Part shown: positions 28,601-36,515 of the stretch, piece after piece
Numbering within the stretch: the stretch's first letter is position 1
Layout: every line of letters begins with the position of its first letter
DNA from: Trinickia acidisoli
GTDB taxonomy: Bacteria; Pseudomonadota; Gammaproteobacteria; Burkholderiales; Burkholderiaceae
DNA: 64,000 nt
Assembly: GCF_017315725.1 (NCBI RefSeq)
Contig: NZ_JAFLRG010000001.1
Coordinates: forward strand, 1,922,001 to 1,986,000
Direction: 5' to 3'
Position numbers and translations under genes: made by a program
Notes under the pieces: model-generated
Database searches by the model: none
Seen by the model: the letters and a program-made list of their open reading frames with translations, nothing else
What the model was told of the DNA's origin: nothing

Positions 28601-29139
28601 TCGCCGGGGCGCACGACCTGGCTCACGTGCTCGTAGCCGGCGAGCGTGAGCTGAGCCTTTAGCTTGGCCTCGTCGAGCCGTTCGCCTTGCGCGAACGAGA
28701 ACGTATAGGCGGCCAAAAATGCGGCGGGCGGCATGCGGTACAGCGCCGTCGTGGCCGGCACGAGCAGGATGTCGCAGCGGCCTTCGCCGAGATCGTGCAG
28801 CGTCGCGAGCCGTTCCGAAACGAGATCCTGGTGCGGGGAAAACGTGTCGTAAGGCAGCGTTTCCCAGTCCGGCAGCAGGCGCACGCGCGCGTTCGGCGCG
28901 AACCAAGGAATTTCTTGCGCGAGGCGTTGAGCGTCGACGGCGCTCGCGCAAACGACGGCGACGAGCGGCGGCTGCCCTCGTGGCGCTTGCTGTGCCTGTC
29001 CGCGCGCCGTTTCGCTGTAGCGCGCGATCAGCAGGGCATCGGACGAGCCGTGCGTGCCGTCGAACGCGAACCGTTGACCGGCTTTGACGAGCGCGAGTGG
29101 CAAATTGGACGAGGCGGACGAGGTGGCGGATTGCGGCAT
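25633..29139 (-). CDS. mfd: Transcription-repair coupling factor Mfd
   Basis: An 1168-residue Mfd of normal length. The UvrB-homology region occupies about 25-350. The RNA-polymerase-interacting CarD-like domain at about 490-560 has VGDPVVHAQHGIGRYMG. The RecG-like translocase has Walker A GDVGFGKT near 641, DEEHRFG near 743, TATPIPRT, and helicase motifs including GRVGRS. The C-terminal TRCF domain covers about 1010-1110. It removes stalled RNA polymerase and recruits UvrA to lesions. The ATG at 29139 lacks a clear Shine-Dalgarno. It is divergent from ispD. Confidence 0.98.
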   Translation of the reverse strand: MPQSATSSASSNLPLALVKAGQRFAFDGTHGSSDALLIARYSETARGQAQQAPRGQPPLVAVVCASAVDAQRLAQEIPWFAPNARVRLLPDWETLPYDTFSPHQDLVSERLATLHDLGEGRCDILLVPATTALYRMPPAAFLAAYTFSFAQGERLDEAKLKAQLTLAGYEHVSQVVRPGEYCVRGSLIDLFPMGSPLPYRIDLFDDQVDSIRAFDPDTQRSLYPVRDVRLLPGREFPFDEAARTAFRSRWREVFEGDPSRSAIYKDIGNGVPSAGIEYYLPLFFDETATLFHYLPEGTHLTFVGDLDTAIRRFTADTKQRYGFLSHDRERPILEPQRLFLSDDDFYTLAKPFARLVLPADDSGAWATALPVLAIDRHADDPVLSLRRYIEAGERRVLVAAESAGRRETIAQLFADHGLRPASADSFDDWLTTDEPFVLGVAPLTSGFSLPGERIAIVTETELYGALARRAGRRRQEQASSVDSMVRDLSELKVGDPVVHAQHGIGRYMGLVAMDLGEGETEFLHLEYAGDSKLYVPVAQLHVISRYSGADPESAPLHALGSGQWEKAKRKAAQQIRDTAAELLNLYARRAAREGHAFKLEPRDYAKFAESFGFEETPDQAAAIAAVIGDMTAGRPMDRLVCGDVGFGKTEVALRAAFIAVMAGKQVALLAPTTLLAEQHTQTFTDRFADWPVRIAELSRFKSTKEVNTAIAQINEGTVDIVIGTHKLLSSEVRFKRLGLVIIDEEHRFGVRQKEALKALRAEVDVLTLTATPIPRTLGMALEGLRDFSVIATAPQKRLAIKTFVRREEDGVIREAMLRELKRGGQVYFLHNEVETIENRRAMLEALVPEARIAVAHGQMHERELERVMRDFVAQRANVLLCTTIIETGIDVPSSNTIIIHRADKFGLAQLHQLRGRVGRSHHQAYAYLLVHDPQGLTKQAQRRLEAIQQMEELGSGFYLAMHDLEIRGTGEVLGDKQSGEIHEIGFQLYSDMLADAVKALKNGQEPDLTAPLAATTEINLHAPAILPADYCGDVQERLSIYKRLASCETSDSIDDIHEELIDRFGKLPPQAHALVETHRLRLAAKPLGISKIDAGEAAISLQFVPNPPIDAMRIIEMVQKHKHIKLAGQDKLRIETRSPDLSVRLATVKESLRALGAPSRQGAGATAR

Positions 29140-29330
29140 GAGGAGGAGCGTGCGGCCTTGCGTGAGAGCGTGACGAAAGCCATGCGTGGGCGGTGCGGCA
29201 TGCGGCCGGGAGCCGGCTTTCGAGCGTCGGACGCCACATCGGCGAAGGATGGGGTGCCCGGAGCAAAGCGCCTATTATAAAATCCCTCGTCCATTTTTGA
29301 CTGGCGGCCTGCACGGCCCGATTCGACCTC

Positions 29331-30041
29331 GTGACTTCCCGCTTTTTTGCACTGATTCCCTGCGCCGGTACGGGCAGCCGTTCCGGCGCGCCGATGCCGA
29401 AGCAATATCGCACCGTAGCCGGGCGCGAACTGCTGCATTTCACGCTGGCCGCGTTCGACGCTTGCGAGGAACTCATGCAGACGCTCGTCGTCATCTCGCC
29501 CGACGACGCGCATTTCGACGAGCGCCGCTTCGCGCCGCTGCGCTTTGCCGTGCGCCGCTGCGGCGGTGCGTCGAGACAAGCATCGGTCCGCAACGGGCTC
29601 GATGCGCTCACCGAATTCGGCGCAACCGACGACGACTGGGCGCTCGTGCACGACGCCGCTCGGCCGGGCATTACGCCGGCGCTGATCCGCTCGCTCATCG
29701 CGACGCTCGCGGCCGACGAAGTGGGCGGTATCATGGCGTTGCCCGTGGCCGATACGCTCAAGCGCGTCGACCTCGAGCGCGGCGATCGGATCGCGCGAAC
29801 GGAGTCGCGCAACGGGCTGTGGCAGGCGCAAACGCCGCAGATGTTCCGCATCGGCATGTTGCGCGAGGCGATCGCGCGGGCCGAGCGCGACGGCCACGAT
29901 TTGACCGACGAGGCGAGCGCCATCGAATGGCTCGGCCACGCTCCCCGGCTCGTGCAAGGCAGCCTGCGCAACTTCAAGGTCACGTACCCCGAAGACTTCG
30001 AGCTGGTCGAGGCCATCCTGGCGCAACGGCCGAGCGCTTGA
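29331..30041 (+). CDS. ispD: 2-C-methyl-D-erythritol 4-phosphate cytidylyltransferase (IspD)
   Basis: A 236-residue IspD. The nucleotide-binding loop is [19 protein letters not shown] (residues 8-26), with VHDAARPGI in the middle and QTPQMF plus [12 protein letters not shown] near the C-terminus. It makes CDP-methylerythritol from CTP and MEP in the non-mevalonate isoprenoid pathway. The start is GTG. The gene is followed after 68 bases by ispF, the next-but-one pathway step, in the usual betaproteobacterial ispDF order. Confidence 0.97.
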   Translation: MTSRFFALIPCAGTGSRSGAPMPKQYRTVAGRELLHFTLAAFDACEELMQTLVVISPDDAHFDERRFAPLRFAVRRCGGASRQASVRNGLDALTEFGATDDDWALVHDAARPGITPALIRSLIATLAADEVGGIMALPVADTLKRVDLERGDRIARTESRNGLWQAQTPQMFRIGMLREAIARAERDGHDLTDEASAIEWLGHAPRLVQGSLRNFKVTYPEDFELVEAILAQRPSA

Positions 30042-30109
30042 CACAGCCGGCGCATGCGCGCCATCCCATCGAACCGCAACTTCGGTTGCGACTGCAATGA
30101 GACACGCAA

Positions 30110-30601
30110 ATGAATTTCAGAATCGGACAAGGCTATGACGTGCATGCACTCGTGGCAGGGCGGCCGCTCATCATCGGCGGCGTGACGGTACCGTACGAGC
30201 GCGGGCTGCTTGGCCACTCCGACGCGGACGTGCTGTTGCACGCGATTACCGACGCGCTGTTCGGCGCCGCGGGTCTTGGCGACATCGGCCGCCATTTTCC
30301 CGATACGGACAAGCGTTTCGCGGGCGCCGACAGCCGCGTGTTGCTGCGCGAGTGCGCGGCGCGTATCAGGCAAGCGGGTTTCGCGATCGTCAACGTCGAC
30401 AGCACCGTCATCGCCCAAGCGCCTAAGCTGGCGCCGCACATCGAAGCGATGCGTGCCAACATTGCGGCGGATCTGGCGCTGCCGCCAGCGAGCGTGAACG
30501 TTAAAGCGAAGACGAACGAGAAGCTCGGGTACCTGGGCCGCGGCGAGGGGATCGAGGCGCAGGCCGCCGTGCTCCTGAGCGCAGCGGGCGAGAGCGCCTG
30601 A
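30110..30601 (+). CDS. ispF: 2-C-methyl-D-erythritol 2,4-cyclodiphosphate synthase (IspF)
   Basis: A 163-residue IspF with the metal ligands D10 and H12 (GYDVH) and H44 ([10 protein letters not shown]). The HSDAD motif, [24 protein letters not shown] and [17 protein letters not shown] are all present. It cyclises CDP-ME 2-phosphate to the cyclodiphosphate, releasing CMP, as a homotrimer. Length and motif order match the family. It is probably cotranscribed with ispD. Confidence 0.98.
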   Translation: MNFRIGQGYDVHALVAGRPLIIGGVTVPYERGLLGHSDADVLLHAITDALFGAAGLGDIGRHFPDTDKRFAGADSRVLLRECAARIRQAGFAIVNVDSTVIAQAPKLAPHIEAMRANIAADLALPPASVNVKAKTNEKLGYLGRGEGIEAQAAVLLSAAGESA

Positions 30602-30721
30602 CAGCGGCCGAGCGTGACGAAGGCGAACCGCACACCCGGCGCGGCTCGTCTCTCAGACATTGCAAGACGCGCGTCGACCGGCCGGCGACACTGCGTGTCG
30701 GCCTATCGGTGCATCGGCGTG

Positions 30722-31249
30722 CTACTTGCCCTCGGCGGCGATGACTTGCGCTGCGGCGTTGACCACGGCTGCAATGCGGCCGACGTCGCGCAACTGCTGC
30801 ACCGACATCCCTTGCTCATTCTTGAGCAGCGCGAAGTGCGACTTGACACAGAAGTGGCACTTGCCGACGATCGACGCGGCCAGCGCATACATTTCGAAAC
30901 GCCGCTTGTCGACGCCGCCATGCGAAGCATATGCGCCCATGCGCAGCTCGGCTCGCTGCGTTTTCAGATCGGCGTCGTCGGCCATCTCGACGAACGGATA
31001 CCAGACGTTGTTCATCCCCATCAGCGCGGCTGCCGTTTGGGCGCCGTTCAATTCTTCGGGCGAGAGCACGCCAGCCGAGCGGATCGCCTCGACGATCGTG
31101 CGGCTCTTCGCCGCGAACGCGGCGGCCAGCGCCACGCCGACAGCGTCGTTCCCTTCCAGCGAAGACCGCACGATCGTGCCGTCGAGGTTCAGGCGAATGT
31201 CCTTCGCGTAGTCGGGGATGAGTTCTTTAATCGAATTCAAGAAATCCAT
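30722..31249 (-). CDS. ahpD: Alkyl hydroperoxidase AhpD
   Basis: A 175-residue AhpD of the carboxymuconolactone-decarboxylase fold. The redox pair C131 and C134 in GKCHFCVKSH, with H138, matches the AhpD active site. MDFLNSIKELIPDYAKD is the typical N-terminus. AhpD passes electrons to AhpC to reduce peroxides. The gene follows ahpC on the same strand, but an intrinsic terminator lies between them, so its expression is probably lower than that of ahpC. Confidence 0.94.
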   Translation of the reverse strand: MDFLNSIKELIPDYAKDIRLNLDGTIVRSSLEGNDAVGVALAAAFAAKSRTIVEAIRSAGVLSPEELNGAQTAAALMGMNNVWYPFVEMADDADLKTQRAELRMGAYASHGGVDKRRFEMYALAASIVGKCHFCVKSHFALLKNEQGMSVQQLRDVGRIAAVVNAAAQVIAAEGK

Positions 31250-31274
31250 TGTTTTCTCCTATGGCGGTGTCGTT

Positions 31275-31312
31275 AAAAAAGCCCGCTGGCTCGCTTGAAC
31301 CATAGCGGGCTT
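31275..31312 (-). terminator. Intrinsic terminator between ahpC and ahpD
   Basis: On the minus strand a 9-bp perfect stem AAGCCCGCT/AGCGGGCTT (31304-31312 with 31279-31287) is followed by a run of T residues reading to 31275. It sits in the 79-base gap after ahpC and before ahpD, so it either ends the ahpC transcript or attenuates ahpD. Confidence 0.8.
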
Positions 31313-31328
31313 CGGGCCAGCGCTGCGA

Positions 31329-31877
31329 TTACAGCGTCGAGCCGCCGACCGCGCGGTTGCACGGGCAGAGTTCATCCGTTTGCAGGCCGTCGAGGATACG
31401 CAGGATTTCTTGCGTGTTGCGGCCGACGTTCAGGTTGTTCACCGAAACGTGCTGGATCGTGTTGTCCGGGTCGACGATGAACGTCGCGCGCAGGGCCACG
31501 CCGGCTTCCTTGTCGCGCACGCCGAGCTGGTCGATCAACTCGCCCTTGACGTCGCCGAACGCGTAGTGGTTCAGGCGGTCCAGATCCTTGTGCTCGCGGC
31601 GCCATGCGAGCTTGACGAATTCGTTGTCGACGCTGCCGCCGAGCAGCACCGCGTCACGCTCGGCGAAGTCCTTCTGCAGCTTACCGAATTCGACGATCTC
31701 GGTCGGGCAGACGAACGTGAAGTCCTTCGGGTAGAAATAGATGATCTTCCACTTGCCCGGGAACGATTGTTCGGTGATCTCTTCGAACGCCGACTGGCCG
31801 TTTTCTTCATGGTGGTTGAAGCCCGGCTTCGCGGCGCTGACGGTGAATGCTTCGAGTTTATCGCCGACGGTTTTCAT
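31329..31877 (-). CDS. ahpC: Peroxiredoxin AhpC
   Basis: A 182-residue 2-Cys peroxiredoxin. The peroxidatic cysteine C57 is in FYPKDFTFVCPTE and the resolving cysteine region is C171-P-C173 near the C-terminus, as in AhpC proteins that work with AhpD. It reduces hydrogen peroxide, organic peroxides and possibly peroxynitrite in the cytoplasm. It has its own well-formed promoter (31962-31990), an OxyR-like dyad upstream and a palindrome at the predicted start of transcription. Confidence 0.97.
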   Translation of the reverse strand: MKTVGDKLEAFTVSAAKPGFNHHEENGQSAFEEITEQSFPGKWKIIYFYPKDFTFVCPTEIVEFGKLQKDFAERDAVLLGGSVDNEFVKLAWRREHKDLDRLNHYAFGDVKGELIDQLGVRDKEAGVALRATFIVDPDNTIQHVSVNNLNVGRNTQEILRILDGLQTDELCPCNRAVGGSTL

Positions 31878-31935
31878 GCGGTGACTCCTAGTCTGGTTGA
31901 GAAGAGAAAGACGTTGTCCAAAACTACCTGCTCGC

Positions 31936-31953
31936 TGTAACGAATGCGTTACA
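31936..31953. promoter_or_regulatory. Perfect palindrome at the predicted ahpC transcription start
   Basis: TGTAACG-AATG-CGTTACA is a perfect 7-bp-arm inverted repeat. With the predicted promoter at 31962-31990 it spans about +2 to +19 of the ahpC transcript. This position suits a repressor operator. A 5'-leader hairpin is the alternative. Confidence 0.5.
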
Positions 31954-31961
31954 TGGGAGCA

Positions 31962-31990
31962 ACTATAACGCTATTAACTTTTTTCATCAA
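31962..31990 (-). promoter_or_regulatory. Sigma-70 promoter of ahpC
   Basis: On the minus strand TTGATG (31990-31985), a spacer of exactly 17 bases, and TATAGT (31967-31962) match -35 and -10 at 4 of 6 and 5 of 6. The predicted start of transcription is near 31955, giving a leader of about 78 bases to the ahpC ATG. The surrounding DNA is unusually AT-rich. Confidence 0.7.
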
Positions 31991-32016
31991 TAGAAATTAT
32001 CTAATTAAGGGGATAG
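31990..32016 (-). promoter_or_regulatory. OxyR-like dyad upstream of ahpC promoter
   Basis: On the minus strand TTAG-N7-CTAT (32004-31990) is one mismatch from the OxyR half-site dyad ATAG-N7-CTAT and ends at the -35 box. A further CTAT at 32016-32013 is 8 rather than 7 bases away, so the full four-element OxyR site is imperfect. Confidence 0.4.
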
Positions 32017-32121
32017 TATTTTTCAACGAGATCGATAGGTTTTTCTTTCGGCTTGTGCGCGGCCTCACGTCCCATGCCCACGCAGGATGCTGGGGACAGG
32101 CCGAGACGGTCTTGGCGAGCC

Positions 32122-33471
32122 TTAAGCGCTCTTGCCCAGCGGGAACTCGATCGTGACTTCGAGGCCGGGGCTGGGCGTGCGGTTGCGCAGCTTCAGCGTG
32201 CCGCGATGGCGACTAACGAGACGCTGCACGATCGCCATGCCAAGGCCCGTACCGTTCGCCTGAGTGCGCGCCGTATCGACGCGATAGAACGGACGCGTGA
32301 CGAGGCCGATCTGGTCCTCGGGGATGCCGGGGCCCTCGTCGATCACGGATAGCTCCGCACGGGAATGAGAAACGCGGGTTTCGACCATGATGTGCGGAAT
32401 ACCGTCCGCTTCGCTCAAACCGTACTTCTTCGCGTTCTCCAGCAAATTACCGACCACGCGACGAACGTCGGTTTCGTCGGCTTCGATCACGGCCGACTCG
32501 GCAAGCCGTATGGTCAGTCGCACGCCGTCCTCGCTCGCCATACGCGCGGCCATTTCGCCCGCGACCATCGACAAATCGACCGGCCGCGAGAAGTGCTGCG
32601 GCGGGCGCGCATAGTCGAGAAAGCGTCCGATGATGGAATCCATCTGTTCGATGTCGTCGATCATGGCGTCTTTCGTGGCTTGATCGGACGGGCTCATTTC
32701 GGTTTCGAGCCGTAGCCGGGCGAGCGGGGTGCGCAGATCGTGCGAGATGCCGGCAAGCATCAGCGCGCGGTCGGCCTCGAGTTGTTCGAGGTCGCGCACC
32801 ATTTGGTTGAAGCTGCGGTTGGTGTCCGCCGCGACCCCAAGCCCACGCTCAGGCAGTGGCTCCGGCGCTTGGCCCAAGCCGACCCGGCGCGCGGCGGCGG
32901 CGAGGCGCGCGAACGGCCGGTTGACGAGGCTCGTGATGAAGGCCGCTCCGAACAGCGAAAGCGCGAGCGCGAAGATACCCCAGCCGGCCCACTGCAGGCC
33001 CGTGACGTTATCGAGTTGATCGCGGTCGAGCGCGACCCAGTAGTCGTCGTCGTCGATCTTGAAGCTGATCCAGACGCCGGGGATGTCGTTCACCGACTGC
33101 GCGATCACCGTATCGTCGCCAAGCCGTCCTCGGATGTCGTGCTCGATGAGCCGGTTCAGCGATTCGTCGGGCTGCAGCGTGTATTTATCGGTGCTTTCGC
33201 GCGGGTAGACGCGCACACCCTCATTGCTTTCGAGATCTTGCAGCAGCGCCCGGCGCAGATCGGGATCGGAGTAGAGCAGCGCCGTGCGCGTCAGTTTGAC
33301 GACGGCAACGAGTTGCAGCGCCACGCGCTGCGCGCGCGGCTCGCGCTCGATCACGCGAAAGCTTTGAAACCATGCGGCAAGGCTGACCGCGATCAGCAGC
33401 GCGATCAGTAAGAAGGTACGCCAGAACAGGCCCCCGAACGCATTGGCGAGAAATCGCCGATTGATGCGCAT
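32122..33471 (-). CDS. EnvZ/RisS-type sensor histidine kinase
   Basis: A 449-residue membrane kinase. TM1 is at about 17-36, and the periplasmic domain at 37-160 includes WISFKIDDDDYWVALDRDQL. TM2 is at about 162-182, followed by HAMP, HisKA with H244 in GISHDLRTPLARLRLE, and HATPase with NLLENAKKYG, DEGPGIP and GTGLGMAIVQRL. It lies 38 bases after the OmpR-type regulator on the same strand, so it is the cognate sensor. The Bordetella/Burkholderia counterpart is RisS. The trigger (osmolarity, pH or ions) is not shown by the sequence. Confidence 0.94.
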   Translation of the reverse strand: MRINRRFLANAFGGLFWRTFLLIALLIAVSLAAWFQSFRVIEREPRAQRVALQLVAVVKLTRTALLYSDPDLRRALLQDLESNEGVRVYPRESTDKYTLQPDESLNRLIEHDIRGRLGDDTVIAQSVNDIPGVWISFKIDDDDYWVALDRDQLDNVTGLQWAGWGIFALALSLFGAAFITSLVNRPFARLAAAARRVGLGQAPEPLPERGLGVAADTNRSFNQMVRDLEQLEADRALMLAGISHDLRTPLARLRLETEMSPSDQATKDAMIDDIEQMDSIIGRFLDYARPPQHFSRPVDLSMVAGEMAARMASEDGVRLTIRLAESAVIEADETDVRRVVGNLLENAKKYGLSEADGIPHIMVETRVSHSRAELSVIDEGPGIPEDQIGLVTRPFYRVDTARTQANGTGLGMAIVQRLVSRHRGTLKLRNRTPSPGLEVTIEFPLGKSA

Positions 33472-33509
33472 GAGGGCCTAGCGGACCGCTGGAGACGAGG
33501 GAGCGCGCG

Positions 33510-34235
33510 TCACGCGGCGCCGTCGGGGATGAAGACGTAGCCGAGGCCCCAGACGGTTTGGATGAAGCGGGGACTGCTGGGATCGACCTCGATCAACTTG
33601 CGCAGGCGCGAGATCTGCACGTCGAGACTGCGGTCGAACACCTCGTATTCGCGCCCGCGCGCGAGTTCCATCAGCTTCTCGCGCGAGAGCGGCTGGCGCG
33701 GATGGCGCGCGAATACTTTCAGCACGGAGAACTCGCCCGTCGTGAGCGGGATTTCCTGTCCCGCTTTCGTGAGCGTGCGCGTGGCGAGATTGAGCGCGAA
33801 ATCGCCGAACTCGAACACCTCGGTGGTCTCCGACGGCGCGCCGGGCAGCTCCGACGGCGATTGGCGGCGCAGCACCGCGTGGATGCGCGCGACGAGCTCG
33901 CGCGGATTGAACGGCTTGGGCAGGTAGTCGTCGGCGCCCATTTCGAGGCCGACGATACGATCGACGTCTTCGCCCTTGGCCGTCAGCATGATGATCGGTG
34001 TGCGATCGTTGCTGCCGCGCAGCCTACGGCAAATCGACAGGCCGTCCTCACCGGGCAGCATCAGGTCGAGCACGAGCAGATCGAACCGCTCACGCACCCA
34101 GAGCTTGTTCATCGCGGGCGCATTCTCCGCGACATAGACGTTGAAGCCTTGCTCACCGAGATAACGGCGCAGCAGATCACGCAAGCGGGGGTCGTCGTCG
34201 ACGACGAGAATCTTCGAAGGGTTTTTCGTTTCCAT
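33510..34235 (-). CDS. ompR: OmpR-family response regulator (RisA/OmpR-like)
   Basis: A 241-residue regulator. The receiver domain at 1-120 has the acidic pair VVDDDPR, D57 in LLVLDLMLPGEDG, T in MLTAKGED and K in PKPFNPRE. The winged-helix domain at about 140-240 has PLTTGEFSVLKVFARHP and RSLDVQISRLRKLIE...WGLGYVF. The ATG at 34235 (METKNPSK) is chosen as typical of OmpR; an ATG three codons upstream at 34244 is possible. It is phosphorylated by the downstream EnvZ-type kinase. A GTTACA direct repeat 54 bases upstream suggests autoregulation. Confidence 0.95.
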   Translation of the reverse strand: METKNPSKILVVDDDPRLRDLLRRYLGEQGFNVYVAENAPAMNKLWVRERFDLLVLDLMLPGEDGLSICRRLRGSNDRTPIIMLTAKGEDVDRIVGLEMGADDYLPKPFNPRELVARIHAVLRRQSPSELPGAPSETTEVFEFGDFALNLATRTLTKAGQEIPLTTGEFSVLKVFARHPRQPLSREKLMELARGREYEVFDRSLDVQISRLRKLIEVDPSSPRFIQTVWGLGYVFIPDGAA

Positions 34236-34288
34236 GGGCGGCATCTTAGCGCGATTGCAAAGACGGGCGAGAAAGTGAAAATTCTCGG

Positions 34289-34304
34289 GTTACAGACAGT
34301 TACA
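34289..34304. promoter_or_regulatory. Candidate OmpR-family binding site, 10-bp-phased direct repeat
   Basis: GTTACA-GACA-GTTACA is a perfect hexamer repeat with 10-base periodicity, the layout bound by OmpR/PhoB-type dimers. It lies upstream of the ompR-like gene (minus) and of the exported-protein gene (plus), so either or both may be targets. Confidence 0.5.
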
Positions 34305-34480
34305 AAATTTACCCGTGTTGATGCACGGCGTAAACCGTCCGCACATAAACTCCTTCACTGATAGCGGCTGTTCGGTGGATACTTCATCCCAATAACACCA
34401 CTCTCTCGCGCTCGATGTTGGGTCGAGCATCAGTACACGTAATTCGAGGTCGCCGGTTGCCGCATGACGAAGGGAACAAG

Positions 34481-34837
34481 ATGACGGTGGGACGCGCGTT
34501 GCCGCGCATGCGGGCGCGCATCGTCGCGGTCGCCGTCGCCGGCGCTGTCGCGAGTCTGATCGTTGCCGCCGATGCGCAGGCGCAAGCGCCGCTGCGCGAG
34601 CGCGGGGCCGAGCATCCGCATCCGTTCCGTCCATTCCAGCGCCGCTACTTGCCGCCGGCGCGCGAGGGCGCCCCGCGTCCGCCGCCCGCGAGTGCGCCGC
34701 CAGCCTCCATCTTTCGGACAGCTTCGGCGCCCGGCGAGTTCGGCGATCATCAGCGCGACGGTCATATGACGCCCGAGGAGCGGCGCTTGCTGCGTCAGCA
34801 TATCGAAGACGCTGTCCGCGAGCTTTATAAACGGTAA
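34481..34837 (+). CDS. Small exported Pro/Arg-rich protein
   Basis: A 118-residue protein. A basic n-region and hydrophobic core (RMRARIVAVAVAGAVASLIVAADAQAQ) form a signal peptide with likely cleavage after AQA near residue 34. The mature part is rich in Pro, Arg and His (EHPHPFRPFQRRYLPP) and ends in a compact helix MTPEERRLLRQHIEDAVRELY. AAGGGAACAAG precedes the ATG at 34481. Function is unknown; short PEERRxLRxxI tails occur in small periplasmic proteins of Burkholderia. It is the first gene before DUF1800 and DUF1501. Confidence 0.72.
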   Translation: MTVGRALPRMRARIVAVAVAGAVASLIVAADAQAQAPLRERGAEHPHPFRPFQRRYLPPAREGAPRPPPASAPPASIFRTASAPGEFGDHQRDGHMTPEERRLLRQHIEDAVRELYKR

Positions 34838-34864
34838 TCATCGTTCAACGTCTGGGCGAATGCG

Positions 34865-36511
34865 ATGCGAAAACGTCTGCTCCGTTCTCCAATGGTCGTT
34901 GCCGCCTTATTCGCCGCGCTCGTTCCGGGCGCATACGCCGCTTCCCACCGCCCGCATTCCCGGCACCCCCTACCTGCGCATGCCACGCTTCACTCGGCAG
35001 ACGACGATGCCGAGCAGGCGCCGCTCGACGAAGACGACGCACGCTATTTCCTCACGCGCACGGGGTTCGTGCCCGACCAGCAGGCGCTCGCTCCTTACGT
35101 TGGCCTGTCGCGCGTCCAAGCCGTCGACAAACTGCTCGCCACGGCGCGCACGGCGCCTGCGACGCCGATGCCGGTTTGGGTCGACGAGCCGATTCCGACG
35201 CGCGCGCAGGAACGCGCCCTCGACCCGGACGTGCGCCGCGCCGAAGCGGCCGAGCGCAACCGCCGCTACGAAGGGTTGCGCGGATGGTGGATCCACGAGA
35301 TGGCCACGACGCCCTCGCCGCTGACCGAGCGCATGACGTTGTTTTGGCACGGACACTTCACGTCGGGTCAGGACAAAGTCCCGTATCCGCAGTTGATGGC
35401 GCGGCAAAACGCTTTGCTGCGCCGCTATGCGCTCGGCAGCTTTGCGCAGATGCTGCACGCCGTGGCGAAGGACCCGGCGATGCTGCTTTATCTCGACGGC
35501 GCCGGCAATCGCAAGGGCCGTCCGAACGAGAACTTCGCGCGCGAAGTCATGGAGCTGTTCACGCTCGGCGAAGGACATTACACCCAGCGCGACGTCAGCG
35601 AAGCGGCGCGCGCTTATACAGGCTGGAGCCTCGACCCCGACACGCGCGCGTACGTTTGGCGAGCCGATTGGCACGATGGGGGAGAAAAGACGGTGCTCGG
35701 GCACGCCGGCACGTTCGACGGCGATGCGGTGCTCGATCTGCTGCTGGCCGAGCCGCAAACGGCGACGTTCATCGTCACCGAGCTGTGGCGCGAGTTCGTC
35801 TCCGAGACGCCCGACCCGGCGCAGATCGAGGCGATCGCCGCGCGCTTTCGTGCGAGCGGCTACGACATCGCGGTCGCGTTGCGCGGGCTTTTTCTGACCG
35901 ACGCGTTTTGGAACGAACGCAATCGCGGCGCGCTGGTGAAATCGCCGGCGCAATTCGTCGTCGGCACGCTGCGCGCGTTCGACGTGGACGATAACGATAT
36001 GACACCGCTCGCGGGTACGCTTCGCAATCTCGGTCAAAATTTGTTCGCGCCGCCCAACGTGAAGGGATGGCCCGGCGGTACGACGTGGATCAACAGCACG
36101 ACGCTGCTCGCACGCGAGCAATTCGTCGAGCAACTGTTTCGCGCGACCGAATCGAGCCGGGCCCATGCGAGCGCGGCGTCCTCGAAGATGGCCGGCTCTG
36201 CCGCGGGGTCGCATTCGATGACGACGGTAGGCGCGCATGAGATGTCCGGTCAACGCATAGCCCTTTCGACCCACGAGGGGACGACGATGGCACCCGCGCC
36301 GGCCATGCGGGCGCACGGCATGCGTTTCGATCTCGACGATTGGCTCGCGCGCTACCGTACGGCGCCGGCCGAGCACCCGAGCCTATCGGTCGAGCTGCAA
36401 TTGCAGCATGCCGTGTTGCCGATGTCGCCGGTCGATCCGATCGATGCGGGCGTGTCGAGTTCGGCGTACTTGCGTGCGTTGCTGATGGATCCTGCTTACC
36501 AACTGGATTGA
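34865..36511 (+). CDS. DUF1800 family protein
   Basis: A 548-residue exported protein. A signal peptide at about 1-25 (MVVAALFAALVPGAYAAS) is followed by the DUF1800 core: DARYFLTRTGFVP, the helix RVQAVDKLLA, WWIHEMATTPSPLTERMTLFWHGHFTSGQDKV and NENFAREVMELFTLGEGHYTQRDV. VKGWPGGTTWINSTTLLAR lies near the C-terminus. An Ala/Ser/Met/His-rich insertion sits at about 430-475. Its biochemical role is not established. It is almost always paired with DUF1501, and here the two genes are 4 bases apart. Confidence 0.9.
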   Translation: MRKRLLRSPMVVAALFAALVPGAYAASHRPHSRHPLPAHATLHSADDDAEQAPLDEDDARYFLTRTGFVPDQQALAPYVGLSRVQAVDKLLATARTAPATPMPVWVDEPIPTRAQERALDPDVRRAEAAERNRRYEGLRGWWIHEMATTPSPLTERMTLFWHGHFTSGQDKVPYPQLMARQNALLRRYALGSFAQMLHAVAKDPAMLLYLDGAGNRKGRPNENFAREVMELFTLGEGHYTQRDVSEAARAYTGWSLDPDTRAYVWRADWHDGGEKTVLGHAGTFDGDAVLDLLLAEPQTATFIVTELWREFVSETPDPAQIEAIAARFRASGYDIAVALRGLFLTDAFWNERNRGALVKSPAQFVVGTLRAFDVDDNDMTPLAGTLRNLGQNLFAPPNVKGWPGGTTWINSTTLLAREQFVEQLFRATESSRAHASAASSKMAGSAAGSHSMTTVGAHEMSGQRIALSTHEGTTMAPAPAMRAHGMRFDLDDWLARYRTAPAEHPSLSVELQLQHAVLPMSPVDPIDAGVSSSAYLRALLMDPAYQLD

Positions 36512-36515
36512 ACCC

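Noticed and set aside
31990..32030. Complete four-element OxyR site
   Set aside because: Only one dyad has correct 7-base spacing; the next element is off by one base and the fourth is missing, so only a half-site is reported.
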